Notes under the pieces: generated by a model | Seen by the model: the letters and a program-made list of their open reading frames with translations, nothing else | The model's database searches: none | Told to the model about the DNA's origin: nothing | Source of the DNA: Acanthornis magna | Lineage: Eukaryota > Chordata > Aves > Passeriformes > Acanthizidae | DNA: 64,000 nt | Direction of reading: 5' to 3' | Assembly: GCA_036785705.1 (NCBI GenBank) | Contig: JAWUZG010000297.1 | Location: 248,001-312,000, forward strand | Position numbers and translations under genes: made by a program | Part shown: positions 1 to 10,650 of the stretch, one piece after another | Numbering within the stretch: position 1 is the stretch's first letter | How the letters are laid out: every line of letters begins with the position of its first letter

Positions 1-2370
1 TTTTTTAAAATGAAAACTGCAGCAATCTCCTTCCTACATCATTAGCTGTCTGAGAAATCACAGGTGTTCTCTATTTTTGCAGTGAAGTTATGCAGGTGTT
101 AAACTTGCCTGGTTTTGTGATAGAGCTAAGTATCTTAAATCAGCAACAAGCTGAACTCCCTGCTTGCAATTGGCCCCAAGACTTTGAATTTGATTGGATA
201 CTTTAAAGGGAGCAGGCTTTAAGAACAGCTTTCTTGTGTTAGAAGCTTAGAATCCACTTAAAAGATGAGAAACAAGAAATAAAAGCAATAAAAATATTAT
301 TTGAAGGGAGCCTGGGAGAAGTGGAACAGCTGTAGATACTTGTGGCCCATCCCATCGTTCAGAGAGTGCAGTGTGACACAGCAACAGCGAAGCCCTAGAA
401 AATTAAATGCTGCTCATTGATGTGCACAGGAAAGTGCAGATTTGAAAATTTCACAAATAAGCAGTGGACATCCCTATCCTTGGCAAACTGGGAAGCAAAA
501 GCTCAGGGGTATAGAGAGAAATGAGAACAGGCCAGAGAGCACTTGGTGGTGAAAGAGCCTTTGTGAGTGGAGAGAACAGGAGAAACCAAAGTGAGCCCAA
601 AAAGTCAGGTGGCCTGGTCACAGTGATGCAGCTAGGATCCCCCACAGCATCATGTGGAAATGGATGGGAGTGAGGAACAACCTCATTTGTAAAAGGTAAG
701 ACTTATTCTTGCAGGCTGTTGTAGCTAAAAAAGTTTTTTTATTGTTTAAGTCTGCACACACACAGAGATAAGTTTCTGCTGTGAAAGTGTATGAATATGC
801 TTGAAAAATTGGTCAACCTGAGTGTTTGCTGTTTCATTTCATTTAAAACAAATGTCTAGTAAATAACTTTTCCTTATTTTTTCTTTACCTCTTTATTAGA
901 GACAGCTCTGGTTAGCTGTGGTTTATTAGCTGTGGTTTATTAGCTGTGGTTATTCAGATGTCCCCTTTCTTCGCTAGCTGATGTTTTTCTGCATTCTCTG
1001 AAAGCATGTCAGAGTGCTGCAGCGTTCAATTGCTTTTGACAAGGAATGTTGATTCTCCTTATGTCCTCCACCCTCATATAAAAATAAGGTTTTGGTAGTC
1101 AGCGGTGTCCCTGGGGAGGCCTTGTTCTGCAAAATATAGAAGAGATTGAGGTGATTGGTAAGGGGGTGGTATGGTACCGTCTTCATTCTGCTGCCATGTT
1201 ATCTACTGAAGAGCTTTCTTATTAAGGCATTGGCCTGATATGTTTATGCTAGTGAGGTAGGAATTAGAAAAACTGTTGTTGAAGAAGCATCTGTCAGCTG
1301 AGTTGCACTGACTTATCACTATTGATTAGCCAGTGCTTATCGTTATGTCTATCGACTGCTTTTGTGGTCTGGCATTTTTAAGGGATTGTTTTCTTTTGTG
1401 GCATCCTCTGGCTGTTACCAGTAAGACAAAGCCTCCTGTATTTCAAATGAGCTCACTCATTATTTTTCATTGTATTTTCTATTACAACCATTATCTTAGA
1501 TCATGTAGATGTAATAGAAACAATGTTTATAGGAAACAGTTCAATCTCTATGAAAAGGAAACCTTTCTAGATTCTACCCTATGAGAAAGAAAGATTGTTG
1601 TTCTTTTAAGGAGATAAAATGGGAAAAAAATAGCAGGCCACAAATAAAGCATGTGTTACAGAAAGAGCACCATATCTCGTACTTCTTTAAGGCAAAATTT
1701 GGACCCTTAATTTACATAATAAGAATGTAACCAGAGTAGCACCACCAACATCAATGTTACGCTGGGCTGACTCTGGATCAGAACTGCACACAAAAATTTA
1801 GCCTTCTTGTGAGCAAGTGGTGAAGGTAATGTGGAATATGCGTATTATTGGTGGGCTCTGTTTGTCTTGATGGTTGAGATTATATTTTCAAGATTATGGA
1901 GGGCCTTTGTGTAAAGAGCCTACTGCCCCTCTCCTGCCAAGGATTTTCTCTGCTCCTTTTCCTAGTATTTTGCTAACTTTTACAAAGACGGAATACATGG
2001 AGTTGACATTTTCACCACTAAACCTTAGTGGATTCAATGCTCATATTCTAGCCTTGTGTTTGGAGGAAAAAACCCAAAAACTTAAAAAAAAAAAAAAGTT
2101 AGATGTCTCTTTCCTGATTATTGATGAGAGCTGTATTTTGGGTGATAAAATACAGAGGAGATGCAAAGGTTGCTTCATCAGAAGAAAACAGCAGGAGCAA
2201 GTCTCTTGAGGATTGCCCCCCTCTGTAGCTGTTGCAGAGAAAGCAGACCTTGATAAACCCTGTGCACAGGTCAGAGCTTTCTCCAAGCCTGAGAATTACT
2301 AATGGGAATCCATTTTTCCCTCTAGAGATAGCCAAAGGAGGAATGGGCTGACTGGCTATTAAATGAATGT
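1..2370. other. unique non-coding sequence
   Basis: This stretch shows no recognisable gene or transposon. It is AT-rich and CpG-poor, with stops in all frames except for short open frames of 60-110 codons that resemble no family I know. It holds one short tandem repeat (912-952) and an A14 tract near 2,084-2,097. It is best read as intergenic or intronic sequence. Confidence 0.7.
912..952. repeat. 14-bp short tandem repeat, about 3 copies
   Basis: The unit TTAGCTGTGGTTTA is repeated at 912-925 and 926-939, and a third copy from 940 is shortened by one base. The copies are otherwise identical, so the duplication looks recent or is maintained by slippage. No function is implied. Confidence 0.9.
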
Positions 2371-2400
2371 GGCTTTAAATGTAGACAGGCATTTAAAGCC
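2371..2400. repeat. perfect 11-bp inverted repeat with 8-nt spacer
   Basis: The left arm GGCTTTAAATG (2371-2381) and right arm CATTTAAAGCC (2390-2400) are exact reverse complements around the spacer TAGACAGG. A second perfect inverted repeat follows 40 bases later. It could be a cruciform or paired protein-binding half-sites. I do not recognise it as a transposon end. Confidence 0.85.
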
Positions 2401-2438
2401 TTCTGCCATACAAATTAGAATTTCTGCTTACGGAATCA

Positions 2439-2470
2439 CATTTTCATGGAATATTTTTCATATGAAAATG
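2439..2470. repeat. perfect 9-bp inverted repeat with 14-nt spacer
   Basis: The arms CATTTTCAT (2439-2447) and ATGAAAATG (2462-2470) are exact reverse complements. The arms have an ATG/CAT-flanked A/T core, which by inference could be a POU or homeodomain-type site. No transcript evidence can be read from the sequence. Confidence 0.8.
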
Positions 2471-2625
2471 CGGTTAGCCTAAACCCTCCACTTTCAGACA
2501 GTGTTTAGAAAGAAGTGTTATGCTCCTAGAAAGGAAAAGAAATGCTGTTCTTTTCATTATGCACTTTAACTTTTCAGTGTCTTTATGCATTCACTTTTAT
2601 TTATTATTGCAGGTGAAAATGATGT

Positions 2626-2628
<3 letters not shown>

Positions 2629-2669
<41 letters not shown>
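2629..2669 (-). repeat. 41-nt homopolymer T tract (poly-A on minus strand)
   Basis: There are 41 uninterrupted T residues. Read on the minus strand this is an A41 run. I looked for a retrocopy or SINE body ending in it (minus strand, upstream at 2670 and above) and for flanking target-site duplications, and saw neither. It is therefore reported as a simple repeat. Length is likely polymorphic and prone to sequencing error. Confidence 0.95.
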
Positions 2670-2670
<1 letters not shown>

Positions 2671-4690
2671 TTATGTGGCCTGGAGAAAGAGTATGCATTG
2701 GTGGGAACTTCAGACAGTAATGGTAAATATTGAGATATCTGTGTCACTAATCTGTTTGCACTTACATGAAACTTAGGTAATGGCAATGTAGTTCCTGATC
2801 AGTGAATGAAGGACTTAGAAATTAGAAAATAACTTCTGTCAGGAAAGATGAAAAACTAAATGGACTTTGTCTCCTTTATAAAATGTTGTAGTGTCATTGA
2901 TTCAAAATTTTTATGTGATGGATGAGCTCACATATATAGCAAAGAATTGCCAAAGCTTACTGTAAAGTCTCATAAACTCTCTATATGGAGAAATGCTGCA
3001 ATGGTAACTTTCTCAGACCAAGGAGTTTAGAATTATATGCTATCTGTGTCTAACACCACTGACAATCAGTACAGATATAGAACCCAGTTCTACAAATTTC
3101 TCTTTGATTTTATGGATGTTGGGATTTAACAGAAAATTTTTTTTTGTTCAAATCTCAGCACAGTAGGCTAAAGGCTTCTTGCCACCAAGAGAGGTGAAAT
3201 AAGGGCAGTAAAATGTTGGTAAGCAAGCAACTTTTCACCTTCTCTTTCAGATTTCACTCTCCTATAATTATTTTAGACATTTCATACTGCATGGCAATAA
3301 TAATAGTACTGAAATTTATCTGAATGAAATGAGATTTTTTTTTCTTATTATTTAATTCACTTTCTGTGAGTCTTTATTTTCCTCTTTCCCTCTGCATTTT
3401 TTTTAATCGTTACTCATTTTTGTTCAGTGCTAGTAGTGTAACAATTCCTGGAATATACTTTAGAGATTGTGCAGTGAAGGCTCAGAAGATTTCTGAAGTT
3501 TGAAAAACACTGAAATTTCCAGTAGACCAGAGAGGCTTATAAAAAATTTCCTATAAAATATTACCATAGCTTATTCTTACCTCTCCAGTGGGCTGCCCAA
3601 AAGAGCTTTCATGGCTGCATGCCATTAGTCACTGAAACTATACGATAAAATAGTTTTGCTGTAGTTTTGGAGAACCCCAAGAAGCAAGGACTGAAGTTAC
3701 TTCCACACTTGCCTTCCGTGTCTGTACATAGAAGCAGATGATTGTCCTCTAATGTAGGGCCTTGAGAGGGATGTAGCTTTGAGAGGGAGAGAACAGTTGC
3801 TGTGAGACTGGTGTTTTGGGTTTTCTGTAGGGGTAGTCAGACCTGTGTGAGATGGGAAAAGCTCCTGGTGGAGACATGGAGGGTTCAGCTCTGGTGAATA
3901 TGGGAGAAAGCACTTTGCATTGACTTCATGTTTACAAAATTGAAATATTTCCAAAACCTACTGTAAAGTGGAGATAAAATAATATGTAAGATTTTATCTT
4001 ATATAAAGATGTGAAAACACTCCAGGTGTGAATTGAAATTAGTTAATAATACTTAGCAAAAGCACAATGCCTTCAAAGATGTACTGTCATTGAAAACTGT
4101 TTTAATGATAATTTTTTGGTCAGCTGTTGTAGCATTTCTCTTTTAAAGGAAAACTTTAATGGCAATTTATATATGCTTTTAAATGTAGTGGGTCTCTCTG
4201 AAAGAAATTTGAAAGCCAACAAGATAGGATAGGTTGACATAAGAAAAACAGTGCTAATGAATAATAATATGCATTATGCCATTAATGATACGTCATCCCT
4301 TACAGTGCAGGAAAATAAAGGGGAGGTCACCAGAGAGAAAAGAATGAACAAAAATGTGTCTGTATATACAGAGAGGCTGTCCTCTCTCCCTCCTCCTCAG
4401 GCATCCTACATCTGAAATCCTTTCTCTTGATAGGAAACTAATTACACAGAGGTTGCCAACCCTGTTCTCTTTCAAGTATTAAAACAGTGGAGCATCTTTC
4501 TCAGTCCAGGTAGTAATTAGTAGTCACCTAGTTGCAAGGCAAGCGCAGTGTTATAGGTGTTCTGCTCAGAGAGCATTGATTTGAATGAGAGCAGTAGAAG
4601 AGTTCACTTAAATTCCTGATGAAATTTTTTTAGTTCTTCATCATGTGCCTGATTTCCCCTGTAGTACATTGCTTTTTCTCATGCCCCCTG
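2670..4690. other. unique non-coding sequence
   Basis: No gene or transposon is recognised. The segment is AT-rich with short A/T runs. Minus-strand AATAAA hexamers occur here (for example near 3,373), but they are common by chance and are not called as polyadenylation sites. Confidence 0.65.
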
Positions 4691-4698
4691 TCTCTATG

Positions 4699-4896
4699 CT
4701 ACCTACTGCTTATTTTGCTGTCTGCTGTGTAGTCATTCATGGAACTCGTGGGTCTGTGAGACGTGCAGTCTTCCCTCCCTTTGGCTGATGGATTATTACT
4801 GTTAATACTTCCACTCAAGTCTGGGGACTGTTTTGGGCGAAGCAGCCGTGAGCTAGAGGAACAGTTCTCTTCATCTGTGAAGAGCTGAACATGCAC
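4699..4896 (-). other. weak candidate for a 3'-terminal coding exon
   Basis: This minus-strand open frame ends in TAG at 4699-4701. It reads as a hydrophilic, Ser/Asn/Arg-rich tail, with SSSSRLLRPKQSPDLSGS in its middle and ADSKISSR at its end. The frame is closed by TAA just upstream, so if it is real it needs a splice acceptor. Candidate acceptors are the AGs at 4885-4886 and 4875-4876 (minus), behind a modest pyrimidine tract (TTCAGCTCTTCACAG). The segment keeps more CpG than its surroundings. There is no start ATG and no recognised family. Chance is a serious alternative, and homology or RNA evidence would decide it. Confidence 0.2.
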
Positions 4897-4899
4897 TTG

Positions 4900-7300
4900 G
4901 TAGTCCCCATGATGTTAAATAGATAAGCTGCTTTAATAAACCGATTCTGGCCAAATCAGTCTAAAAGGCTGCAGTCTAGAAGGCTGTTTCTCGTTTTTAA
5001 TGCTTTTGGAAAGCCAGAGATTAATTAACTTCACTCCTCTTGAAAACAGGAAATCTGTGCAACAGCTACCAACTATATCTTTAATTATTGCATGCTCTGG
5101 AATCAAAACTGTATGTGGTTTATGAAGTCAGCTCTGTTTCAACAGCATAAACAATTTCTTGAAATGGAATTTTAAAACTTAGCACTGTAATGCTATTGCT
5201 TGCCTTGCTGATCATAAATGACTGACACGTTCTGGTGTGTTCCCTTCACTTTCTCAATCCTTTCCTATTTACTCATGGACTGTAGTTGGTTAATAGGACA
5301 CTCATGCCAAGGAGGATCTTTATAGATCTCAAGACCTGGCTATGTGTCCATGTATGAACACACAATTTCACATGCCTGAAATCAATGTCAGGATTTCTTC
5401 AAAATTCTATAGTAGACATTCTACAATGTCTGCAATTTAGACCATTCTCTAAATTTGTAGAAAAGAAATGGAGAAAAGGAAAGAGAACCACATGTGGAAA
5501 AAAAAATCCCATGAAACAAAATTATTATAAAATCAGGCAAATATTCAAATAATGGCAGGGTTTGTTCTTACAGTTTGCCTGAACTCTCTTTCTCTTTTAT
5601 TCTACTGGTGTGTATTGTATGGAGCTGGCGCTTGCTGGTATTGTCTGCTAGAGTATTGAACAAAGTCCTGGTGAAGTGAGCAGTCTCCTAGAAACTTGTG
5701 GTTTAGCACCCAGCCTTTTCTTTGTCTGCTTCTGAAACATCACATGTTCCATTTTTCACTGTTGAGAGAAGTCTGTACTATGCTTAAGAAAGTCGATGTC
5801 ATTGAAGAAGTGCTTGTAACAGTTTCTGAATTTTCTTTTCAGACAAGACTGGCTATGTATTTAATTATTAATTTTAATTATTTATAGATTTGGAACCAAA
5901 TATTCGAGTCTCTCTACAAATGATTCTTCTGGATATGAAAGACTTCTCCATGTGCACCTTGAAGCATGGACCGCTTCATGGCAACACTTTCTGTTGAAAG
6001 CGTGCTTTAGATGGCTGTATTGAGTAATCCTTCTTATCACTGTTTTGTTTCATCCTGTGCCAACCAATAAGTCCTAATTCTCAATGTGCATTTTTCAGAA
6101 TATCTGGGGGTTTGTTTCAGAGTTTTGGAAAATTGATAAAAATTTGGGAGGGCTTTTAGGGGGAAAGAGGGGAAGGCAGCAGATGATTTAGGTGAGTGAC
6201 AGACTTGGCTTGGTGCTATATGACTTTGTACACTTAGATAAACTCTTTTCTGTGTACTGTTATGTGTATGTTATTGTTCAGGGTGGCTGTAGAAGTAAGT
6301 TTGGTGATTTCTTTAGATCTCAGTTCTTCCCTGGGCTATTCTGTAAGTGGGATAACATTGCAGCAGGAGCAGTGTCAGTATGCAGAATCAATGTATGCCA
6401 GCAACAGGAGAGGGCCACAATGCAGGGGTGGTTTTCCAGACGCTTATATGAGGGACTCCATATTTTTTGTCCCAGTTTCAGTGGATGTATAACAGATAGT
6501 TAAAAGAGGATTTATTAGTCACTGGCCATTCTGCAGGCTAGAGGACATGGAAAGTGACCCACTTCCCACTTCTCTAGGTGATTTTTTTTTCAAGAGTGGT
6601 GCTTCTATTTTATTCATTTTTATAGATAAATACATGGAGCTTAAAGGATGGTTATCCTATTCCTCCCATGAGTAGTGTGCTTGTTTTAAAATACATAAAT
6701 AAATAAAACATTGTTATTCTATATGTTGGTTTGGTTCTCTCTAGTTATTCTTTGGGATTTAAAATGTGCACCTTTGTGTGTTTGTATATACAGAAGTACA
6801 TGCTTTTAGTGATCGAAGGCTTTGTTAATAGTGTGGAAAATTTTCATTTAAACTTTGCCACCCATAAAAATTGGTATAGTTTACATTCAGAGTTGTCTTC
6901 TGTTTTTTGGTGTTTTCTATGGTTGTGTGGGCTTTTGAGATCAGCTTTATGCCATTACAATTGTTGGCAGGTATTCAAGCCTTAAAATAATTGCCCATCT
7001 GTGTGACTCTCAGTGAAAAATTAACCATTCAGAAAGAGTAGCTGTGACATAATTTGAAGTCTGATTTGACAACATGTAAGATAACAGAGGAAAGTGAGAG
7101 GTAACATAATACACAGTCTATCAAGTAAGATTGTTCATACATCTCTGAATTAATGATTCACAGAAATGGCAACTTCAAGAAGCAAGAGCCAAAAAAATCC
7201 AAGCAGAATTTAAAGAAAACTCTGAACATGAAAGAAGATGTAATCGAATGTTTCTTAGCAGAAAAAACTGTACAGAGAGGAACACAAAGTTTGTGTGTGT
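4900..7300. other. unique non-coding sequence
   Basis: AT-rich DNA with no recognised exon, RNA gene or mobile element. Short open frames such as 6192-6503 (plus, 103 codons) have no recognisable motif and no splice context that stands out. Confidence 0.65.
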
Positions 7301-7303
7301 GTT

Positions 7304-7339
7304 GGGGGGCAGTCAGGGGGTCAGAAAGGGCTGGAGGGG
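7304..7339 (+). other. canonical G-quadruplex motif
   Basis: Four G-runs, of 6 (7304-7309), 5 (7316-7320), 3 (7328-7330) and 4 (7336-7339) bases, are separated by loops of 6, 7 and 5 nt. This satisfies the usual G3+N1-7 rule on the plus strand. A short TG run (about 7290-7303) precedes it and purine-rich DNA follows. Formation in vivo is inference. Confidence 0.75.
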
Positions 7340-8022
7340 AAAAGAAAAAGTAGTATTGGAGAGAAATAGGGAGAGAAAAAAGTATTCTTGCTATTTGTGG
7401 GAAGCCAAAGTTTGTGAGAATCAGTTTTCCGATAAACTGCTGGTTTTGGTCAGTGATTAAGGGACGATAATATCTTTCTCTGAACCCTTAACTCTCGTAA
7501 CTCATTACTTGGATGAATGTCAAGATACTGATAGGGGTTTCTACTGCAGCTGTGTGTCTGAATGTTACCTGTTTGCTCTAATCCATTCAGAGTGAGCTGA
7601 AAAAAAGTGTCACCTCTTTTGGGGTGATCCGTGCTGCATGTAGCATCCTCCTGTGCCTGAAGCATATAGACTAGACAGGAACTTCTCTGTCTTCAGATAC
7701 CAAAACTCTGTACCATTAACAATTCCACCCCCACACCTGTATTAGAACCTAATGTTTCCTCAAGGTCTGAGGTCAGGCCCACTAGTGGAGAAATTGCTGT
7801 GGTTAAAGACAGAGCAGTAGGGTTAGATGGGACTGGTTGCAGCAAGCACAGCAGAGGTGTATGGTTTGGTCTTTGAAGCCCCAGCTCTATTTCCCACCTC
7901 CAGGTTATGAAGTGCTTTGAGGCAGTTGAAAGACCTTTGGCTGCACCGGAAACTCCAATTATGTCAAAATTGAGTACTCTTGTTTCCTCCATGTTTGAAA
8001 AATATATCTTCCCAATCAGCTC
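7340..8022. other. unique non-coding sequence upstream of LTR
   Basis: No recognised gene. A 112-codon minus-strand open frame (7693-8031) runs into the LTR edge and has no recognisable domain, so I treat it as chance. The last six bases (8017-8022, CAGCTC) form one side of the LTR target-site duplication. Confidence 0.65.
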
Positions 8023-8555
8023 TGTTTTCATGGTTTAGCCCCAGCCAGCAGCCAAGCCCCAGGCAGGCACTCAGTCCCTCCCCATCAGCAGGATGAGGGA
8101 GAGGATCAGAAGAGAAAAAATGAGAAAACTCATGAGTTGAGAAAAAAATAGTATAATAGGAAAAGCAGAAACGCTGCAAAAAGCAAAGCAAAACAAGGAA
8201 TACATTCATTGCTTCCTGTGGGCAGGCAGGTGTTCAGTGACTCAGGAAGACAAATGCATCGCTCCAAATGTCCTGCCCTCCTCCTCCTTTCCCCAGCTTT
8301 ATATAGCGAGCATGAGCTGTATGGTATGGAATATCCCTTGGGTCAGCTCTGTCACCTCTCCACTTCTCGTGCACCCCCAGCCCACTTACTGCTGGGGTGG
8401 GGTGACAAGCAGAAAAGGCCTCGGCTCTGTGTAAACACTGTGCAGCAAAAGCTAAAACATCCCTGTATTATCAATACTGTCTTCAGCATAAATCCAAAAC
8501 AGCCCCATACCAGCTACTATGAAAAAAAAAAATTCTGTGCCATCCAAAACCAGCA
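8023..8555 (-). mobile_element. solo LTR of an avian endogenous retrovirus
   Basis: Read on the minus strand the 533-bp element begins TGCTGGTTTTGG and ends CATGAAAACA, giving the TG...CA ends of a retroviral LTR. It is flanked by CAGCTC (8017-8022) and CAGCTT (8556-8561), a 5-6 bp target-site duplication with at most one change. I recognise the interior as a dispersed bird LTR family, from the GTAGCTGGTATGGGGCT block near its 5' end and the AGGCCTTTTCTGC block. A TATA-like TATATAAA lies at 8298-8305 (minus). No gag, pol or env sequence adjoins, so this is a solo LTR left by recombination. The exact family name and ERV class need a repeat library. It has accumulated substitutions and an A-rich insertion (8521-8532 on plus), so it is not recent. 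Confidence 0.85.
8298..8305 (-). promoter_or_regulatory. TATA-like box inside the solo LTR
   Basis: The minus-strand TATATAAA lies about 250 bases into the LTR from its 5' end, a typical place for the U3/R promoter of a retroviral LTR. Whether it is active is unknown. Confidence 0.45.
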
Positions 8556-9095
8556 CAGCTTTGCATCTCTAAAGTGAAAGGTGCGGCTTCAACTGCTGGG
8601 GAAAAGGCATGTCTTTAGCTGTCTGAGATGACTATATAACCACAGCCTTACTGTTTGTCCTTCTCACTTCTTGGCCTTGGCAAGAAATTCATATGAGATG
8701 TGAGCAATATTGTTCTGTCCATTTAGCAAATAACCCAAGATAAGTTAGGAAAGTATCTTGGGAAAGGCATCTTCTAGCCTGTTAAATTGTCTCTGTAATG
8801 AGCTTTCCTGGAGTACTAATGGTTTGGATTCAGTCATGCTCCAGAAATGCTTAGATGTGAAAAGTCTGTAATTTGTAAATGATGTGTTATTTTATATGTG
8901 TGTGTGATATAGTCCCACATATGACTCACGTCTAAGAGCATATGTTCACAAACTGCCAGAGAGAAAGCATTTCCTTTCCAGGCCAGTGGCTGATCTTCAG
9001 ATCTGCCGATTCCTATATATTCTGTTTCTTCTTGTGCTTTGCTTAAATGTTCGAGTGCATTTGGGTCTCTGAAAGGTTATTTGTGTCTATAGAAA

Positions 9096-9143
9096 TGTGT
9101 GCATATGTGTGTGTGTATACATATATGTATCTAATATGTATAG
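9096..9143. repeat. imperfect (TG)n/(TA)n microsatellite
   Basis: An alternating purine-pyrimidine stretch made of TGTGTGTG and ATATATG pieces with interruptions. It is degenerate and short. Confidence 0.7.
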
Positions 9144-10587
9144 GGCTATAAATGTACACGTACCTGCTAGTTCCAATATGCAGCCTTCATGGATTGAACC
9201 ATTGCTAGTAAAATCTGTCGTCTAGAACACGAGATGCATGAGGAAAACAAAAAATCCCAAGGAACTCCATTTATAACTAAAAAGTAAATTTATCCATTTA
9301 CTGATTCATTGATTTACATATTTTTGCCGAACACCAAATTTGTGAATTTTAAACAGCTTTTAATTATCTTCATCATTAGACTTTTTGTGAATGTTAACCT
9401 GTTGAATTAAGTAAAGAGAGCAATGTGTTGGAAAGAGTAAATGATGGAGAAATGCATGAATAGTTTTACAGATTAGTCACCAGAGCTCCAGTAAGGAAGA
9501 AGGAGAAAGCACAGCTCTACTTCAGAACATTGTTGCTTTCCAGGTGCTTTGATCAGTTTGTCAGTTCCAATGGCAGCTTCAATAGTTTGGCTGTGTGCAA
9601 GATTTTGTAAGAGCAGCATGTAGTGAATATGTATATGGTGTATTAATTTAAATATTGCCACCTAATTTTCTCATTTCTATGTCCAGAAATGTATGTTGTG
9701 GACAGCAGAGATTACAGTGGAACAGTAATGATTAGTTACTGGTTCATGTTTGTTAAGACTGTAGATTCTTAAATTTTTTTTCTTTAATACATTGTGCATG
9801 TTAACTATTTGAGATGTTGCACAAGGTGGAGTGTAAAGGCCAAGCAAACTTTTATGTTTTATGTATGAGTTGTTCTGTCATTAACCAGAAATGATGTTTG
9901 ACTGAGCAACTTGCACATGCCCTTTGTAGCTAGAATAGGCATCCACACAGGGATTATAACCAAATAAAAAACTTACCTTGGTATCCAATTTGCTTGCATT
10001 CACTTAGCAAAATTATTTTGGGAGTACATGGCTGTGTTTGTTTCATTACTTATCTCTTGGAAACAAGAGTGATTCTTATCAGAAGTTGTGTTTTGTCTCA
10101 GCATCTATGCAAACTACAAAAAATGGGCTACTTTTGGAGGTCTGCAATAGCAAAGGTGTCCCTGCAATACTGTAACTGCTGTGTTAATTGTGTGAGCTTG
10201 GGTCACTGTTATTTGAGGTATATTGAGTGTATGTGTGCAGTAAACAATGAATTTTTGAATTTTCAGAATATGCAAATATTTTAGCAAAGCAAGCCACATT
10301 CCAATTTGAAAGGAGATGATGACCTAATTAGAGCTGCAATGTCCCACCACCAAGGATTACCCATGAGCTTCCTTCCACTTGTACAAACAAAATCAATAAA
10401 TCAGTAAGAAATCTTCATTTGAGAACAAAGGTAAAATAATGTAAATCCTTGGTTGTTGGATTATATAATGCCACTGACAAGCCCTAAGTCCAAATAAAAC
10501 CCTTTTGTAACCTTGGGTTATGCTCTGAGCAATGTAACCTGTAATTTAGCTGTACACCTGTTTCTTTTCTTGACATACTTAATTTAG

Positions 10588-10650
10588 AATCATAAAATTA
10601 AGGTTGGGTGAGCCCAGATTAGGTGAGGAAAATATTCTGGGTCATCTCTA
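10588..10650 (-). mobile_element. possible degraded CR1 3' end
   Basis: The plus-strand text AGAATCATAAAATTAAGGTTG resembles the reverse complement of the CR1 3' terminus seen clearly at 43,425. The similarity fades after about 30 bases, and no octamer repeat or target-site duplication is visible. Treat it as tentative. Confidence 0.3.

Noticed and set aside
2604..2786. Minus-strand A41 tract as the tail of a processed pseudogene or SINE
   Set aside because: No retrocopy body, upstream polyadenylation signal or flanking duplication was found.
8209..8577. 122-codon plus-strand frame
   Set aside because: It lies almost wholly inside the solo LTR, antisense to it, so it is an accidental frame.
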